Shown here: one piece after another, positions 47,617 through 60,432 of the stretch
Layout of the letters: every line of letters starts with the position of its first letter
Position numbering within the stretch: the stretch's first letter is position 1
Assembly: GCA_015501585.1 (NCBI GenBank)
Contig: JADNRY010000012.1
Coordinates: 434,001-498,000 of the forward strand
DNA: 64,000 nt
Direction of reading: 5' to 3'
Source of the DNA: Rhodocollybia butyracea
Taxonomy: Eukaryota; Basidiomycota; Agaricomycetes; Agaricales; Omphalotaceae
The notes under the pieces: generated by a model
What the model saw: only the letters and a program-made list of their open reading frames with translations
What the model was told of the DNA's origin: nothing
Database searches by the model: none
Position numbers and translations under genes: made by a program

Positions 47617-50488
47617 ATGACCGACGAGGCGGGAATCTACTCGCCCTCAGATGACAGTGAAGGGTACATATTTTATCGCGGTGCTGGTACTTCTACTGAC
47701 TACTCCCTAGACCTGTGCTACGAGACTTTGTCAATGAAACCTTGGCTCATGAAGTCCAGGACTCGCCACGGTCTGAATTACTTTCTAGTCAGGCTGCTCC
47801 AGAACCTCGTCCACGACGAGGTCCCAGTCAGCGATATCGCCGAGAACGCGAGTCGGCATACCGAAGCCTGGATCATCGACAAACGGTCAATTTACTCATT
47901 GAACACGAGTATGAAACCTCAAAAATACGTAAGACTCTGTATCTAGTCCTTGCTCAGCTAGAGGCGGAGACTCAGCGAGCCACTGAAGCGGAAAAGCAGG
48001 CAAATACATATAGGGATCGGTTTCAGAGACTAAATGAGACCAAGGTCGCGGCTGAGCGCGAGTCTCATACTCTTGAAGAAGAACTGACATTATACAAAAT
48101 CCAGTATGATTTGGCACAAAAGGAAATCCTCAAAGCCAGAGAGACTGTACACGCTCTACAGTCGCAAGTGGATGTAGCTGAACAGGTGGCGCGCAAAGCC
48201 AGAGGCGACGCCCGTAAAGTTAAAGAAGCGCTCGAAGTTTGGAAGGCGCGAGAGGAAGGCCGCAAACAGGGCTTTGAAGCTGGCTGGAATAGGGCCAGAG
48301 AAGAGTTTGGTATTCAAGGTGCAATTGGTGCTAATGACTACCCGCCGTTCCAACCTTCTAACGCGCGAGCTGTTGACGAGGATACAATGTCCTATCAAAC
48401 GTATCCTCCCCCCAACCAGCGCGCTCTGCTCCAGTTTCCTGAAATACCAGTAGTCCCTGGTCCGATACCACCTCGTGACCCGCTACCCGCCATGCCCGAG
48501 CCCATATCAAAACAATCTCCTTCCACGAGACCCTTTATGCCCACACCGGCCGTAGAAACATATTCCCTTCCAATTCCTTCGCCCGACGAGGTCGAATTCG
48601 ACAATCGTCCTCCCCCAGCCCGCCGTGCAAGCCCCCGCCAACGCCCACAACAACAATCTCAAACATGGAATCCAGATCCTCCAGTACAACGAGCTCCCTC
48701 ACCTCGTCCACCAGACAACTTTATCCCCGCTGTATCAGATGACGGACACATAGCACTTCCTCCGCCTCACGAATTGGCGGAATATCCGTCCTCTCCTCAA
48801 CCCAGCATTAACGCTTTACCAAATAACAACGCGTACTCGAGTCGTGCTCCAAATATAGACGAAGGTCACAGAAGAGAATACACTTTATCTAAAGGGAAAG
48901 CTCGAGCTACAGACTCGTGGTACAACCAAGCCGGCGAAGTAGACTCTAAAACCCACATTCCACTCGAATCGACATCCACTTCATGGTATCAAGCAAAACC
49001 TGACGACTCCACTCGTAGCCGCCGCACCTCCATAAACTCTCGGTACTCCACCGCAAATTCTAGCGGCGGACTACTCGATGCATGGGGAGTTCCAATTGAA
49101 AATGAACCAAAACGCTCAGCCGGGATTGGGAGTATGGTGAAGAATATATTTAGAGGAGGAAAAGGAAAAGATAGAACCCTTAGTATCATCAAGGAGGATC
49201 CACTCAGCAGGCAGGGGAGTTTGAACGTTGGTCCAACTGCGCCTCCTTTCAATGACCGATCATTTGGAACACCAACAGTGCCCTATTTACAATCATCCAG
49301 AGGACCTATTGATGTCAACCAGAGATCTGCAGACGAGCTCAGATACGACAATCCGGATACAATTGAGCGACAGCGTAGCATTCATCCTGTTCAAGTAAGT
49401 TTTATCCCAGTTTGCCTAATATTATCCGAACATGATTACAGGACATACCCTCTCGAGATCGCTATCCGCGAAATGTTCGAGTTCCACACCGCCTCACTGT
49501 TCCAGCTCCATTGTCTCCGCCTGCACAACAACAACATGGGCACGGACGGGCAATGTCGGTGGGTTCCAACACAAGCTCTAGCTTTTATCATAGTGGCCCT
49601 ACAAGAACAGCGTCCGAAAACTCAACAAGGCCCCCAACTGAAGGAGGATATCACCAACCGAGTTCACAAAGTACTATCCGTGCTTCCCGAAGAACACACT
49701 CAATGTCCGGACCTCCCCCTGATCCTTCAAGTCCTCCAGTATCCATCTCTGTCCAACCTCCAGTAAGCAAACGAATAGCAAGTATTTTCCTTTGCCCTAA
49801 TATTCTGCTTCTACAGTCTCAGTCCCCGTCTGACGCACCTGGTGGGTTGAATAGCGCGACACGACTTGGTCCTGGTACCCCATCGCAACAATACCTCAGT
49901 CCCAATGGTAACCCCGTTGTACCCCTTCCAAATTCCGCAAGTACCTCGCTGAGCCAAGGTACTCACTCTCCTGCCCGACCACCTTCATTACCTTACGGTA
50001 CCCGCTCTCCAGGGTACTCAGATCACGCCAGTCATAGAATTGGTCTTAGTCACTCTCAAACTCTGGATGACCACGGTAGAGCCGATTCTTTCAGTACATT
50101 GAGAAATATGTACCCAGAGCCTTCTCCGAATCTCTATGATCGTCCTGCGTCAACTTTACAGCATGGTAACCGTTCTTCAAACTCGACACCCCAACGTAAT
50201 ACCCATAAGCGATCTGAGTCTCTCGGGGTGGCCGAAACTCCAAATTCGTTCAGGACTCACCAAGGACTACCCAAACCATCTAAAGGGCATCTTCGTTCCG
50301 AATCTGTTGAAGGAGGAACAGAACCCTCTCCTCTAAAGCGAGTGACCTCAAACCTCTCCGTGAGGTCAGCAGGGTCCCAGTATTCTCACTTCGATCCTGA
50401 AACATACAGAGATCCTGCTTTCTTCGTCGCTGATACCGATGCTCAGTATCAACCAAGAGCTGAATCTAGGACTAGTCAACAACGATAG
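47617..50488 (+). CDS. Coiled-coil and low-complexity protein, function unknown
   Basis: Exons are 47617-47663, 47711-49394, 49442-49762 and 49817-50488, summing to 2,724 bp (907 residues); all introns are 47-54 bp. After an N-terminal PVLRDFVNETLAHEVQD segment and an Arg-rich stretch (QRYRRERESAY) there is a coiled coil of about 150 residues (YLVLAQLEAETQRATEAEKQ onwards). It ends in KQGFEAGWNRAREEFG. The remaining 650 residues are Pro/Ser/Thr/Arg-rich and disordered, with a small basic island (GIGSMVKNIFRGGKGKDRTL). No enzymatic domain or membrane segment is seen. The island could be an amphipathic membrane- or partner-binding helix, but that is speculative. It is divergent with the SLMAP-like gene. 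Confidence 0.82.
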
Positions 50489-50707
50489 CCTTTTATAAAT
50501 TCCATTTGTTTTTTGTTCGAATTGACAAGAGGAATTCACAGGAGAGTAGATAAGGTACCGGGACAATGTGCAATTGGAAACTGAAGAGACAAACGGATTA
50601 AGAAACAGTTCTGGATTCTTTTATGTAAATGTAAATGGCAAAAATTTTCCATCGAGGTAAACTGAACACCTAACCACTTCTATTATGGAGTCCAGCATAA
50701 CCTTCCC
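50489..50707. other. Convergent 3' flanks
   Basis: About 220 bp between the stop codons of the coiled-coil gene and actin. Nothing else seen. Confidence 0.4.
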
Positions 50708-52259
<1,552 letters not shown>

Positions 52260-52855
52260 TATGTGAATGACTCGTTAAGAACTGGAGATAGAAAAAAGTA
52301 GAAGATCGTGAAGAGCTTTGAGTTGTAACGGTTTAAATAGCCAAAGCGCAGTCGGATGACAAGGAATATAACAAGGAAACAGGTGGAAAGTCAGTAAGAC
52401 GCAGTCATGGGTCAAAGAACGAGCTTTACCTGGTATAGCTCGAAGTGGGCAGAGGGTAAGGTTCGAATAGCGACTTTTATCGGATTTGTTTGTCACGATG
52501 TTTGTGCATCGCCATCCTCGGCAAGCTTCGGCACGCATTTCAAGTTGCACACCAAATAAATACTTAAGTCGACGAAGCTGCGTAATCTATAAAGAGAGAT
52601 AAAGTACTTGTGTGATAAAGTCGACCGAGGTCAGGGTGAGAACTTTTGTTGCTTGCATTGCGAGTGAAGCCTGAGAGAGCAGTGAAGCAGAAAATTCAAT
52701 CCACTATAGCTTGAGTGCTACAGGGAATTTATTGTTTGTTGTTGTAAGCTTGCAACAGAGAGGAGAGCAAGCCAAAGCCTGTTGGAGAAATTGTAAAGTT
52801 TACATTACACTGTATGCAACAAGGTATAAATTCTGTGAGTTATTGTAAGAATATA
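52260..52855. other. Actin upstream region
   Basis: About 600 bp of actin 5' flank up to the first transposon. It contains pyrimidine-rich stretches on the minus strand, typical of highly expressed fungal genes. No ORF is supported. Confidence 0.45.
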
Positions 52856-53391
52856 CTCGCTATGTACAAAAGTAACCGGACACATGATATTTGGCCAATC
52901 ATGACTGTGATTGTAAATGATTGTATCTGAACCGGTCCTTCTGTAGAATTAAGGACTTGCTGAGCCTGAACATGATGGTGTTAAAGAGATAAGTCCAAAG
53001 GTCACTCACTCCATGTCAATGTTACTACTTTTGTACAGCTCATCATGTTATTGATAATACTACTAGAGTGAACTGTACATTGAGGGCTATATAGCATATT
53101 CTGAAGTCTGAGAATACTTGAGTGTTTAAAGGAGAAGAAAACAGCTACTTATACTAGTGCCCATAACTATACAGATATGAGGCCTCAATATGTTGCAGCA
53201 ATGAAATAGTTAAATTTTCCTTATTTAAGCATAATACAGCACTGGGAACCTTTTATCCTTCAGGTGAAAGGTGTATTGGATGCCAAATTTTATGTAGATT
53301 CCAGATATGAGTATGACTACAAGAAATTGTGTAAGTTGTAGCCAAATTGCACCAAAATATCAAATGTCCGGTCACTTACGTACATAGCGAG
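52856..53391. mobile_element. Tc1/mariner-type non-autonomous element, 536 bp
   Basis: Ends CTCGCTATGTACAAAAGTAA and the reverse complement of the right end (CTCGCTATGTACGTAAGTGA) pair for about 36 bp. TA flanks both sides (52854-52855 and 53392-53393). The interior has no ORF, so it is a MITE mobilised in trans. Confidence 0.8.
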
Positions 53392-53407
53392 TAGTAGTAG
53401 TAGTAAA

Positions 53408-53778
53408 GAGGCTGTTCAGCTGCCCGCGAGCAATCACTCGCGAGCACTTTTTGGTTTCTGTGACTCTGATAACCCTTGTGACAATGGGATGACTTCCCTT
53501 GAGCAACCCTTGAGGCTGTCAAATTTCTTGCAATACTGAAAAATCTTTGATACAGTGGTGGGAGGTGTGATTGCCGGTCTACAACTGAATTGAAAAGGAT
53601 GTCGACCCTCTTCTAGATGGGACAGCCGACGAAAGCCGTTGCACGGCAGCCCAGGGAAGTCCAGGGAAGTCCTTCGTGTTCATGCTAAATCATGGTGTCA
53701 TGTCACTCTCGCGACTAGCCTACTTTATTTGGGAATTGATCTCTGGCAAAAAGTGCTCGCGGGCAGCTGAACAGCCTC
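53408..53778. mobile_element. 371-bp non-autonomous TIR element
   Basis: It starts GAGGCTGTTCAGCTGCCCGC and ends with the reverse complement. The two arms pair through GAGCACTTTTTG after a small interior difference (AATCACTCGCGAG only in the left arm). TAAA flanks both ends (53404-53407 and 53779-53782). The end resembles Harbinger-type GGGCTGTT termini, but the superfamily is not certain. Confidence 0.75.
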
Positions 53779-53782
53779 TAAA

Positions 53783-54350
53783 TTACGCGGCTCCGCCATC
53801 CAGCGGGGTCCCACGAGGGAACAGCCGGTCCCAAACGGGAGCCAAGCAGTGATCTCGACCCGCACAGGAAGGTAGACTGCAAACACTCCCGCAGGGTAGT
53901 TAGTAGCTAACACATTAGCTACGGAATAATGAATAATGAATCTATTCCTCCTCTGACAAATCTGAGTCTAAGTCCTGCTGCCCCACAGAAATGAAGTTTC
54001 CCCAATGACAGATAACCTCATGGATAAACTTAGCTGTGGGAATAACATGATCCCAGTGGAAGATAAACTTCCGAAGATAAAACAATGCTGCAGAGTCCGA
54101 AAAAAGTTATTGACAGGTAGAGGGACTTCCCCGCTGATGATAGCAAGAAAGCTATCATGCGCTGCAATGATTCCTGGAAGATGCACAGAAGTACATTGGA
54201 GGACAATGTGCTGAGGTGTTTCAATGTGTGCATTACAAGCACGACACCTCTTTGATAGCCACTCAGCCTCAAAGAGGAGTCCACATTTTGCAGGGGAGGC
54301 ATGGAAGGTCAAAGGTGTGGTGTCCCCACAGAGAAGCCTGGTCAGTGAAA
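53783..54350 (-). mobile_element. 5'-truncated LINE
   Basis: The minus strand encodes the LINE C-terminal zinc-knuckle region from about 54312 (FHASPAKCGLLFEAEWLSKR, CRACNAHIETPQHIVLQC) and runs to an acidic end near 53940 (DLDSDLSEEE-like). The same GC-rich 3' non-coding segment as at 41222-41400 follows. Truncated at the 5' side, as usual for LINE insertions. Confidence 0.75.
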
Positions 54351-54381
54351 GTCAATGTTTCGCTGTTGTCACGCGAGTAAG

Positions 54382-54699
54382 TGTTAAAAGTCGATGATCT
54401 TATCTTGTTATGTCATCTATACATTCATGGATTCATGCCGTAACGAAACCAGAATATTTTCTGCTTTCATTATGTTACTTACATACGTCCCATGTGACAC
54501 ATTCTTTTAATTGTATTTTACATATATTGACACCTCAGCGTCGTTCTACCACTGTCGCTGAGGTTAGTACTCACATTCTTTATTTCTTGTACTTATTACT
54601 GACTATGTACCTAGAACTCTCTTTTATTTCAATAGGTACATAATATAGCGTCGTTCTACCACTGTCGCTGAGAACTCTCTTTTATTTCAATAGTTTCAA
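54382..54699 (+). repeat. Probable 5' LTR of the copia element
   Basis: The candidate runs from TGTTAAAAG (54382) to TTTCAACA (54699), followed by GGTTATGGGCCCC, a likely primer-binding region. Inside, GCGTCGTTCTACCACTGTCG and AACTCTCTTTTATTTCAATA each occur twice (about 54540/54648 and 54613/54672). No 3' LTR is in the window, so borders are provisional. Confidence 0.5.
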
Positions 54700-54759
54700 C
54701 AGGTTATGGGCCCCAGTAGCCTGTACTGAATTAACAAAGCTTCTCAACTGCGCACAAGA

Positions 54760-57450
54760 CCTCGGAACACACTCGTTCATTCACCTACACATCCCATACA
54801 TTCGTCCACATGTCCCCGCATCTGCCACATCATCAGATTCCATTCAAATCCCTACCCTTACCTACGGGACCTATTCTCAATGGGTCGGCCCTATTTCTGG
54901 CAAGCTCCAGAGGGCTATGGTCTGGAGATTCTGCAGTGGAGAGATGTCTGTCTATCCTAAACCTTCCGATCCTCATCCATTGCCTAATGACACCTCTGCC
55001 ATTGACCAGGCTGCTGTTAGACGAGATCACAGGGAGGATATGCGATCCTACGAGGAATCAATTACTCGTAATGACAAGGCTATTGGGATCATCAAAGAGC
55101 ACCTTGCACCGGAGCAGCTTCTTCTCATTGAAAAGCTCACATCCACCAAGGACGTCTGGACTAAGCTTAAGGAAGCTCATGCTGGCACCACCGCTGGTCT
55201 TGAAGCCTTCTATATCAAGTGTGGTATGATGGATAAACGGTATGAACATGGTGATAACATGCAGGATCACGTTAACTTCTATGCTCTCGAGAACAAGAAG
55301 CTCTCTGACACTGACGCTTTTGGAGACCAGTTCCTCGTGGAACTTATGCTCACTTCTCTTCCTTGTACTCTCCTAACACTTGGGAGACATTTACCATTGT
55401 CACTCTTGCTGCCGTTACTGAAACAAACAAGCTCACCTCTTCTTTTGTCACCTCCCGCCTCATTGTGGAGTATCGACATCTCACTTCCGGTGATGATTCT
55501 TCCAAGGCAGCTAACACTGCCACTGTTAGAGGGAAATCTAAACCAAAGAAGAAACCCAAGAAAGGTCTGCTCTGTTCCTACTGTCACAAAGGTCCTCACC
55601 TTGTCGAAGACTGTAACCACAAGAAGCGAGATGAGGAAGCATCCCGCCACACTGCGTCTGCTCCTAGAAGCAGTGGGAGATCTAGTAGGAAGCCTACTGC
55701 CGCTGCCGCCCAACACTCTGATAGCGATAGCTCATCAGATGAGGAGGTCAGTGCAAAAGTCACTTCCACCTACTCAGAATTTCCCTCTGTCCGTCATTCA
55801 AGTTCCAATTCTGTCCATGTCTTTATCTCCACTGATGTTGCCACCTTCCTTGCCAAGACAAGCAACGACGAGAGTTACATTGACTCTGGGTGCTCTTGCC
55901 ACCTAAGTCCACGTCGTGACTGGTTTGAAGACAGTTCGTACACCAAACTCAACAAACCTGTCCCCATTCATCTTGGAGACACGTCTACCATTTACACTGT
56001 TGGTAAGGGTACTCTTCAGTACCTCATGGATACGCCGGATGGAATCATCACTGGTTTTCTACCCAATATGCTACACGTCCCGGATCTTGTCGCCACTCTG
56101 ATTTCTGTCTCTCAGCTCACTGACAAGCGCAAACACACCATTCTCTTTGATGGAGAGGAGTGCTTTGTCAAAGCTCGAAGCTCTGGCCGGTGCGTTGCAT
56201 CTGGTCGCAAGACCAAAGGAGGTCTTTACCTTCTTCACGCCCGTCTGCTGAAATCCCAAGAGTACGCAAATCTCGCTACCACATCCCGCTATATTGACAT
56301 TAATCATGCTCACTGCTGCCTAGGTCATCTCGGTCAAGACAACATAAAATGTCTGATCACAAAAGGCATGGTAATGGGCATTGATGAAGTGGGAGGTCAA
56401 ATAGAGTTCTGCAAGTTGTGTACAGCTGGTAAACAGCATGTATTTCCGTTCCCATCATCCAATAAAAGGGCCTGTCGGAAACTAGATTTAGTTCACTCCG
56501 ATGTTTGCAGTCCATTACCCAACTCTATCAATGGTGGCTATAGGTATTTCATCACCTTCATAGATGATAACACCCACCACTGCTGGGTTTATTTCCTCCA
56601 TCACAAATCGGAGGCGTACTGATGCTTCCGCGAGTGGAAGGCTATGGTAGAGCTTGAGACTGGGCTTAAGCTCAAGGTTTTTTGTACAGATAACGGTGGA
56701 GAATATACCTCTGATCAGTTCGAGGATTATCTCCGTAACCTTGGTATTATCCATGAGACCACAGTCCCTCACACCCCACAGCAGAATGGCGTTGCTGAAT
56801 GCTTCAACCGCACTATCGTTGAGCGTGCCAGATGCATGATGCATGATGCTAAATTTACTGCTGGGTTTTGGGTCTTCGCCATCATTATTGCCGTCTATCT
56901 CATTAACCGCTCACCTACCTCACGGCTTCCTAATTCTACTCCACACGAAGCTTGGTCTGGCGTAAAGCCTTCACTCAAGGAACTCAAACCTTTTGGCTGT
57001 CCCGCCTATGCTCACATCCCCAAATCGAAGCATACAAAGCTTGACTTTAAAACTCGTAAGTGCATCTTTCTTGGTTACAAAGAGCACACCAAGGGTTACC
57101 TTCTGTGGGATCCGAAGAAGGGAAAAACTTTCGTTTCACGAGACGTCATTTTTGATGAACGTCCTCACCCTCCTGGCCCGCCTTTACCCATTCCGGATCT
57201 TTCGCAGATCCTTTACAATGGTGAGGTGCCTGGAGATGGCCTACCTGGCTTTTCTCGAGTGGGAGATGCATGGGAAGATAACTCTCCCCCTGTGACTCCA
57301 GCGGTTCCGCATCCTCCTGCTCCATCTTCTGAGGTTGATTCTGAGGATAACATCGGTGACTCTCGCCCATACTCCCCTGATCTTCCTCCTCCCAATGACC
57401 CTCCACCAGCTCCACCTGCTCGCCGTCATCGTACAGAACCAGCCGCTTCA
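54760..57450 (+). pseudogene. Ty1/copia gag-pol, interrupted, reverse transcriptase missing
   Basis: Gag reads from IPTLTYGTYSQWVGPISG through KLQRAMVWRFCSGEM to HGDNMQDHVNFYALENKKL in one frame. At about 55365 the frame shifts. It continues TWETFTIVTLAAVTETNKL to the zinc knuckle CSYCHKGPHLVEDC. The protease motif YIDSGCSCHL follows, then the integrase zinc region (INHAHCCLGHLG, CKLCTAGK). The integrase core has LVHSDVCSPLP (Asp), TDNGGEYTSDQF (Asp) and HTPQQNGVAECFNRTIVERA (Glu). One TGA at 56621 interrupts it. The frame ends in the Pro-rich linker before RT (RRHRTEPAAS), where the TIR element at 57451 begins. RT and RNase H are not in the window, so this copy is dead. Confidence 0.88.
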
Positions 57451-57693
57451 GTAGCATTATTTAAATACCCCCAGTACCTGTTGTGGAGATTATGATAATA
57501 AACCCAGTAAGCTACTGTACAGTAAGAGTGTAGGGGCATTTTAATCCCTCTGTGTTCGCATTTGATGAGGTCATGTGACTTGTTCGTTGCAGCTTTTGGG
57601 TGGCTGGACGAAAATAGGTTATTTACGGGCCTATTCAGGCAATTTCTGGGATGGTAGCTAGCCCAAAAAAGACTATATATAATGTATTAATAT

Positions 57694-60281
57694 TTGAGCA
57701 CTACTCCGAGGTGGATTAGGCACCATAAGGGGATGGATTGCATCGAAAAATCTAGATGACGTTCGGTCAAAGCTGGCTGAGCATTACCAAATTGGGTAAT
57801 GCCATCAAAACCGTAAAAGCGGCCTAAAAAGCCTGCTTCTACATGGATATTCTGCCCTATAAGAGTGTAGATAGTATCTTTACATATATAATAGGTCCCT
57901 GAAGCGAAATTACAGCGATAGCTGCGGTCAAAGCTGTTTTATTACCATATTTAGAATGCCAGCAAAGCGGCCTAAAAGCTTGTTTATGCATGGGTATTCT
58001 ACCTAATAGCAGTCTATACAGTGTTTACAGATGTACAGTAGGCACCTAAAGCGAAATTAAAGCAGGTATATAGTGTAATAGTAGCACTGCTTCGATGTTT
58101 GGGTCTGTGGCTGTGTTGTAAAAAATCGAAATAAAAGTAGGGATGTTTAATATACTAGCGGTACAGGCATGGTCTCTGTATAATATATATATGCCTGAAG
58201 CGAAATCAGAGCATTCTATGGAGAGAATAGGCTGTAATTGCCCGCTCTAGGCCGGAGGAGGTCAAAGCTGTATGACCAAATAGGGAAATATATGATTACA
58301 TACAGGTGGTGTTGAGTCGAAGTTGGGCTCAGTAATGGCATGGCCTCTCAAGGTCTGAGGTCAGGAATACATATCTGAGTGCTGTAGTATACTAGATACG
58401 CCCTCCAGGTGTTATATTTGGCAATATGTGGTCAGGAGGATGTACATGGAGTGATCAATGGTGAGTAACCATCAAAATTTGCATTTTTGAGGAATTAAAT
58501 ACTAATAATGAGTGTCTAAGCGCAGGTAGGACCTCAAACCTCGGTAGGTATACTCTCCAACATAGTATACACTCGATCCATGTCCAAGAACCATTTATAT
58601 GGCACCAGATGCGATGGTATACACTGATCTTTATTGATTTTCCCTCAAAACTCGATTTTTTGAGGAATTATCATGGAATATTGGGGCCTTATGAGTAGCC
58701 ATGGGGCTAAGACGTCGTATATAGACTGTAATATATAGTAGTAGTCTTTGCCATATGCAAGGACGATTTATGCAGCACCTGAAGCGATGGTATTCCCTGA
58801 TCTGTATGGATTCTGCCAAAAAATGCGATTTTCAGGAAATAAAACAGGCATAGAGCATGCTATACACCTCAGACTATGCTCAAACTTGGGTAATCATGTA
58901 TTCGAGTTATATAGAGGCCCTCAAGACCAAAAGGTTTGAGTATGTACATCTCAATGTCACAATCTGAACTTTGAGCCAAGTAGAGATATCCTAGTGTGCA
59001 CTTACAACAGTATCGTTCCATGGAGGTACCCAGATGTGGATATAACACCTGGTAGTCGTTGAATACAATTCGAAGACATTTTTCCCAAGTTTTTAGTATG
59101 ATCTGAGACTTGTAGCACACTCTATGCCTATTTTATTTCCTGAAAATCGCATTTTTTGGCAGAATCCATACAGATCAGGGAATACCATCGCTTCAGGTGC
59201 TGCATAAATCGTCCTTGCATATGGCAAAGACTACTACTATATATTACAGTCTATATACGACGTCTTAGCCCCATGGCTACTCATAAGGCCCCAATATTCC
59301 ATGATAATTCCTCAAAAAATCGAGTTTTGAGGGAAAATCAATAAAGATCAGTGTATACCATCGCATCTGGTGCCATATAAATGGTTCTTGGACATGGATC
59401 GAGTGTATACTATGTTGGAGAGTATACCTACCGAGGTTTGAGGTCCTACCTGCGCTTAGACACTCATTATTAGTATTTAATTCCTCAAAAATGCAAATTT
59501 TGATGGTTACTCACCATTGATCACTCCATGTACATCCTCCTGACCACATATTGCCAAATATAACACCTGGAGGGCGTATCTAGTATACTACAGCACTCAG
59601 ATATGTATTCCTGACCTCAGACCTTGAGAGGCCATGCCATTACTGAGCCCAACTTCGACTCAACACCACCTGTATGTAATCATATATTTCCCTATTTGGT
59701 CATACAGCTTTGACCTCCTCCGGCCTAGAGCGGGCAATTACAGCCTATTCTCTCCATAGAATGCTCTGATTTCGCTTCAGGCATATATATATTATACAGA
59801 GACCATGCCTGTACCGCTAGTATATTAAACATCCCTACTTTTATTTCGATTTTTTACAACACAGCCACAGACCCAAACATCGAAGCAGTGCTACTATTAC
59901 ACTATATACCTGCTTTAATTTCGCTTTAGGTGCCTACTGTACATCTGTAAACACTGTATAGACTGCTATTAGGTAGAATACCCATGCATAAACAAGCTTT
60001 TAGGCCGCTTTGCTGGCATTCTAAATATGGTAATAAAACAGCTTTGACCGCAGCTATCGCTGTAATTTCGCTTCAGGGACCTATTATATATGTAAAGATA
60101 CTATCTACACTCTTATAGGGCAGAATATCCATGTAGAAGCAGGCTTTTTAGGCCGCTTTTACGGTTTTGATGGCATTACCCAATTTGGTAATGCTCAGCC
60201 AGCTTTGACCGAACGTCATCTAGATTTTTCGATGCAATCCATCCCCTTATGGTGCCTAATCCACCTCGGAGTAGTGCTCAA
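57694..60281. repeat. Giant palindrome: two 1,151-bp identical arms around a 286-bp spacer
   Basis: Arms 57694-58844 and 59131-60281 are exact reverse complements. Coordinate pairs always sum to 117,975 at every place tested, so there is no indel. I found no mismatch in the stretches compared. In the spacer (58845-59130) the symmetry continues only imperfectly. Each arm holds degenerate sub-repeats with CTGAAGCGAAAT-type motifs. A 62-codon frame occurs identically in both arms and is not considered a gene. Confidence 0.95.
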
Positions 60282-60432
60282 CACCTCGACATCACACCTA
60301 TCAATGAGTGTAAGCCTGGTAAGATGGGCCCCACATGCCAGGCCCCCTCCCCTGGATCTTTGACTTTCCCTACATTGCGAGTATTTCCACGAATAATTCC
60401 AAATATTATCTATAAGGTTAGAGTCTATAGGT

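Noticed and set aside
58631..58819. 62-codon ORF present identically in both palindrome arms (also 59156-59344)
   Set aside because: It is duplicated only because the arms mirror each other. It has no domain, and its composition is not protein-like.
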